NCBI GenBank assembly: GCA_963528625.1
Contig: CAURVQ010000038.1
Location: forward strand, 1 to 11,716
Direction of reading: 5' to 3'
Origin: CALHVR01 sp963528625
Lineage (GTDB): Bacteria > Fusobacteriota > Fusobacteriia > Fusobacteriales > Leptotrichiaceae
DNA: 11,716 nt
The notes beneath the pieces were generated by a model. It made no database searches and had not been told where the DNA came from. It saw only the letters and a program-made list of their open reading frames with translations. Every line of letters starts with the position of its first letter. The first letter of the stretch is position 1. Positions 11,620-11,716 of the stretch are shown here, one piece after another. The position numbers and the translations under genes are program-made.

Positions 11620-11716
11620 TTCTTCTTTAAATGAATTTATTTCTTCCACAATATTTTGTACCAATATATTTTTTTCCTTCTTACTTATAGTAGAACTTAA
11701 AATATTAATAATCTTC
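11608..11716 (-). CDS. C-terminal end of a gene running off the right edge
   Basis: Reading on the minus strand, 35 codons in one open frame enter from the window edge (KIINILSSTISKKEKNILVQ, then NIVEEINSFKEEKEE) and end at TAA 11610-11608. The sequence is charged and helical, as expected for a soluble C-terminal tail, and is followed by a terminator-like hairpin. Nothing identifies the product. The start and main body lie outside the window. Confidence 0.55.
   Translation of the reverse strand, partial: KIINILSSTISKKEKNILVQNIVEEINSFKEEKEE

Overview
The window is very AT-rich. Its genes have no Shine-Dalgarno leaders, and several promoters fit the Bacteroidetes pattern (TTG/TTTG, about 20 bp, then TAnnTTTG). 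Together with DUF3853 proteins, a Bacteroidetes-type tyrosine integrase and a signal peptide ending in FFSAQ, this points to a member of the Flavobacteriia, perhaps a Weeksellaceae (Chryseobacterium/Riemerella-like) host. The genus is a guess. Most of the window is the early region of an integrated phage-like element.

Layout. Positions 1-250 hold no gene except an intrinsic terminator. A minus-strand lysogeny operon follows, in transcription order: XRE repressor (2692-2285), secreted protein (2282-1653), tyrosine integrase (1656-403) and a 44-codon XRE-type HTH remnant (385-251). A 150-bp operator/promoter region (2693-2841) separates it from a rightward early operon: small Cro-like protein, AntA-type antirepressor, two tandem DUF3853 DNA-binding proteins, winged-helix replication protein and DnaB-family helicase (2842-6245). 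Four small proteins of unknown function follow (6261-7361), two of them membrane proteins. No capsid, portal, terminase, tail or lysis genes are visible, so this is either the left arm of a prophage or a satellite-like element.

From 7362 onward the content looks like cargo. An Abi_2 (AbiD/AbiF-like) HEPN protein is encoded on the minus strand (8611-7736). Directly behind its stop codon is a complete non-coding transcription unit: promoter, roughly 100-nt structured RNA and terminator hairpin (about 7713-7610). A second gene-free, less AT-rich island lies upstream of the Abi gene (8700-8865). Next comes a plus-strand two-gene unit: an 80-residue membrane-associated protein and a 398-residue polytopic membrane protein. 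A perfect 26-bp palindrome followed by a T-run sits in the first codons of the second gene. AbiF proteins are reported to pair with an RNA antitoxin, so the Abi gene with its neighbouring RNA is the most interesting candidate system here.

The right end (10403-11716) is minus-strand and partly decayed. It has a membrane protein gene broken by an in-frame TAA, a second fragment with an in-frame TAA, a short ORF, several intrinsic terminators (two of closely related sequence), an 18-bp direct repeat, and the C-terminal end of a gene that runs off the window.
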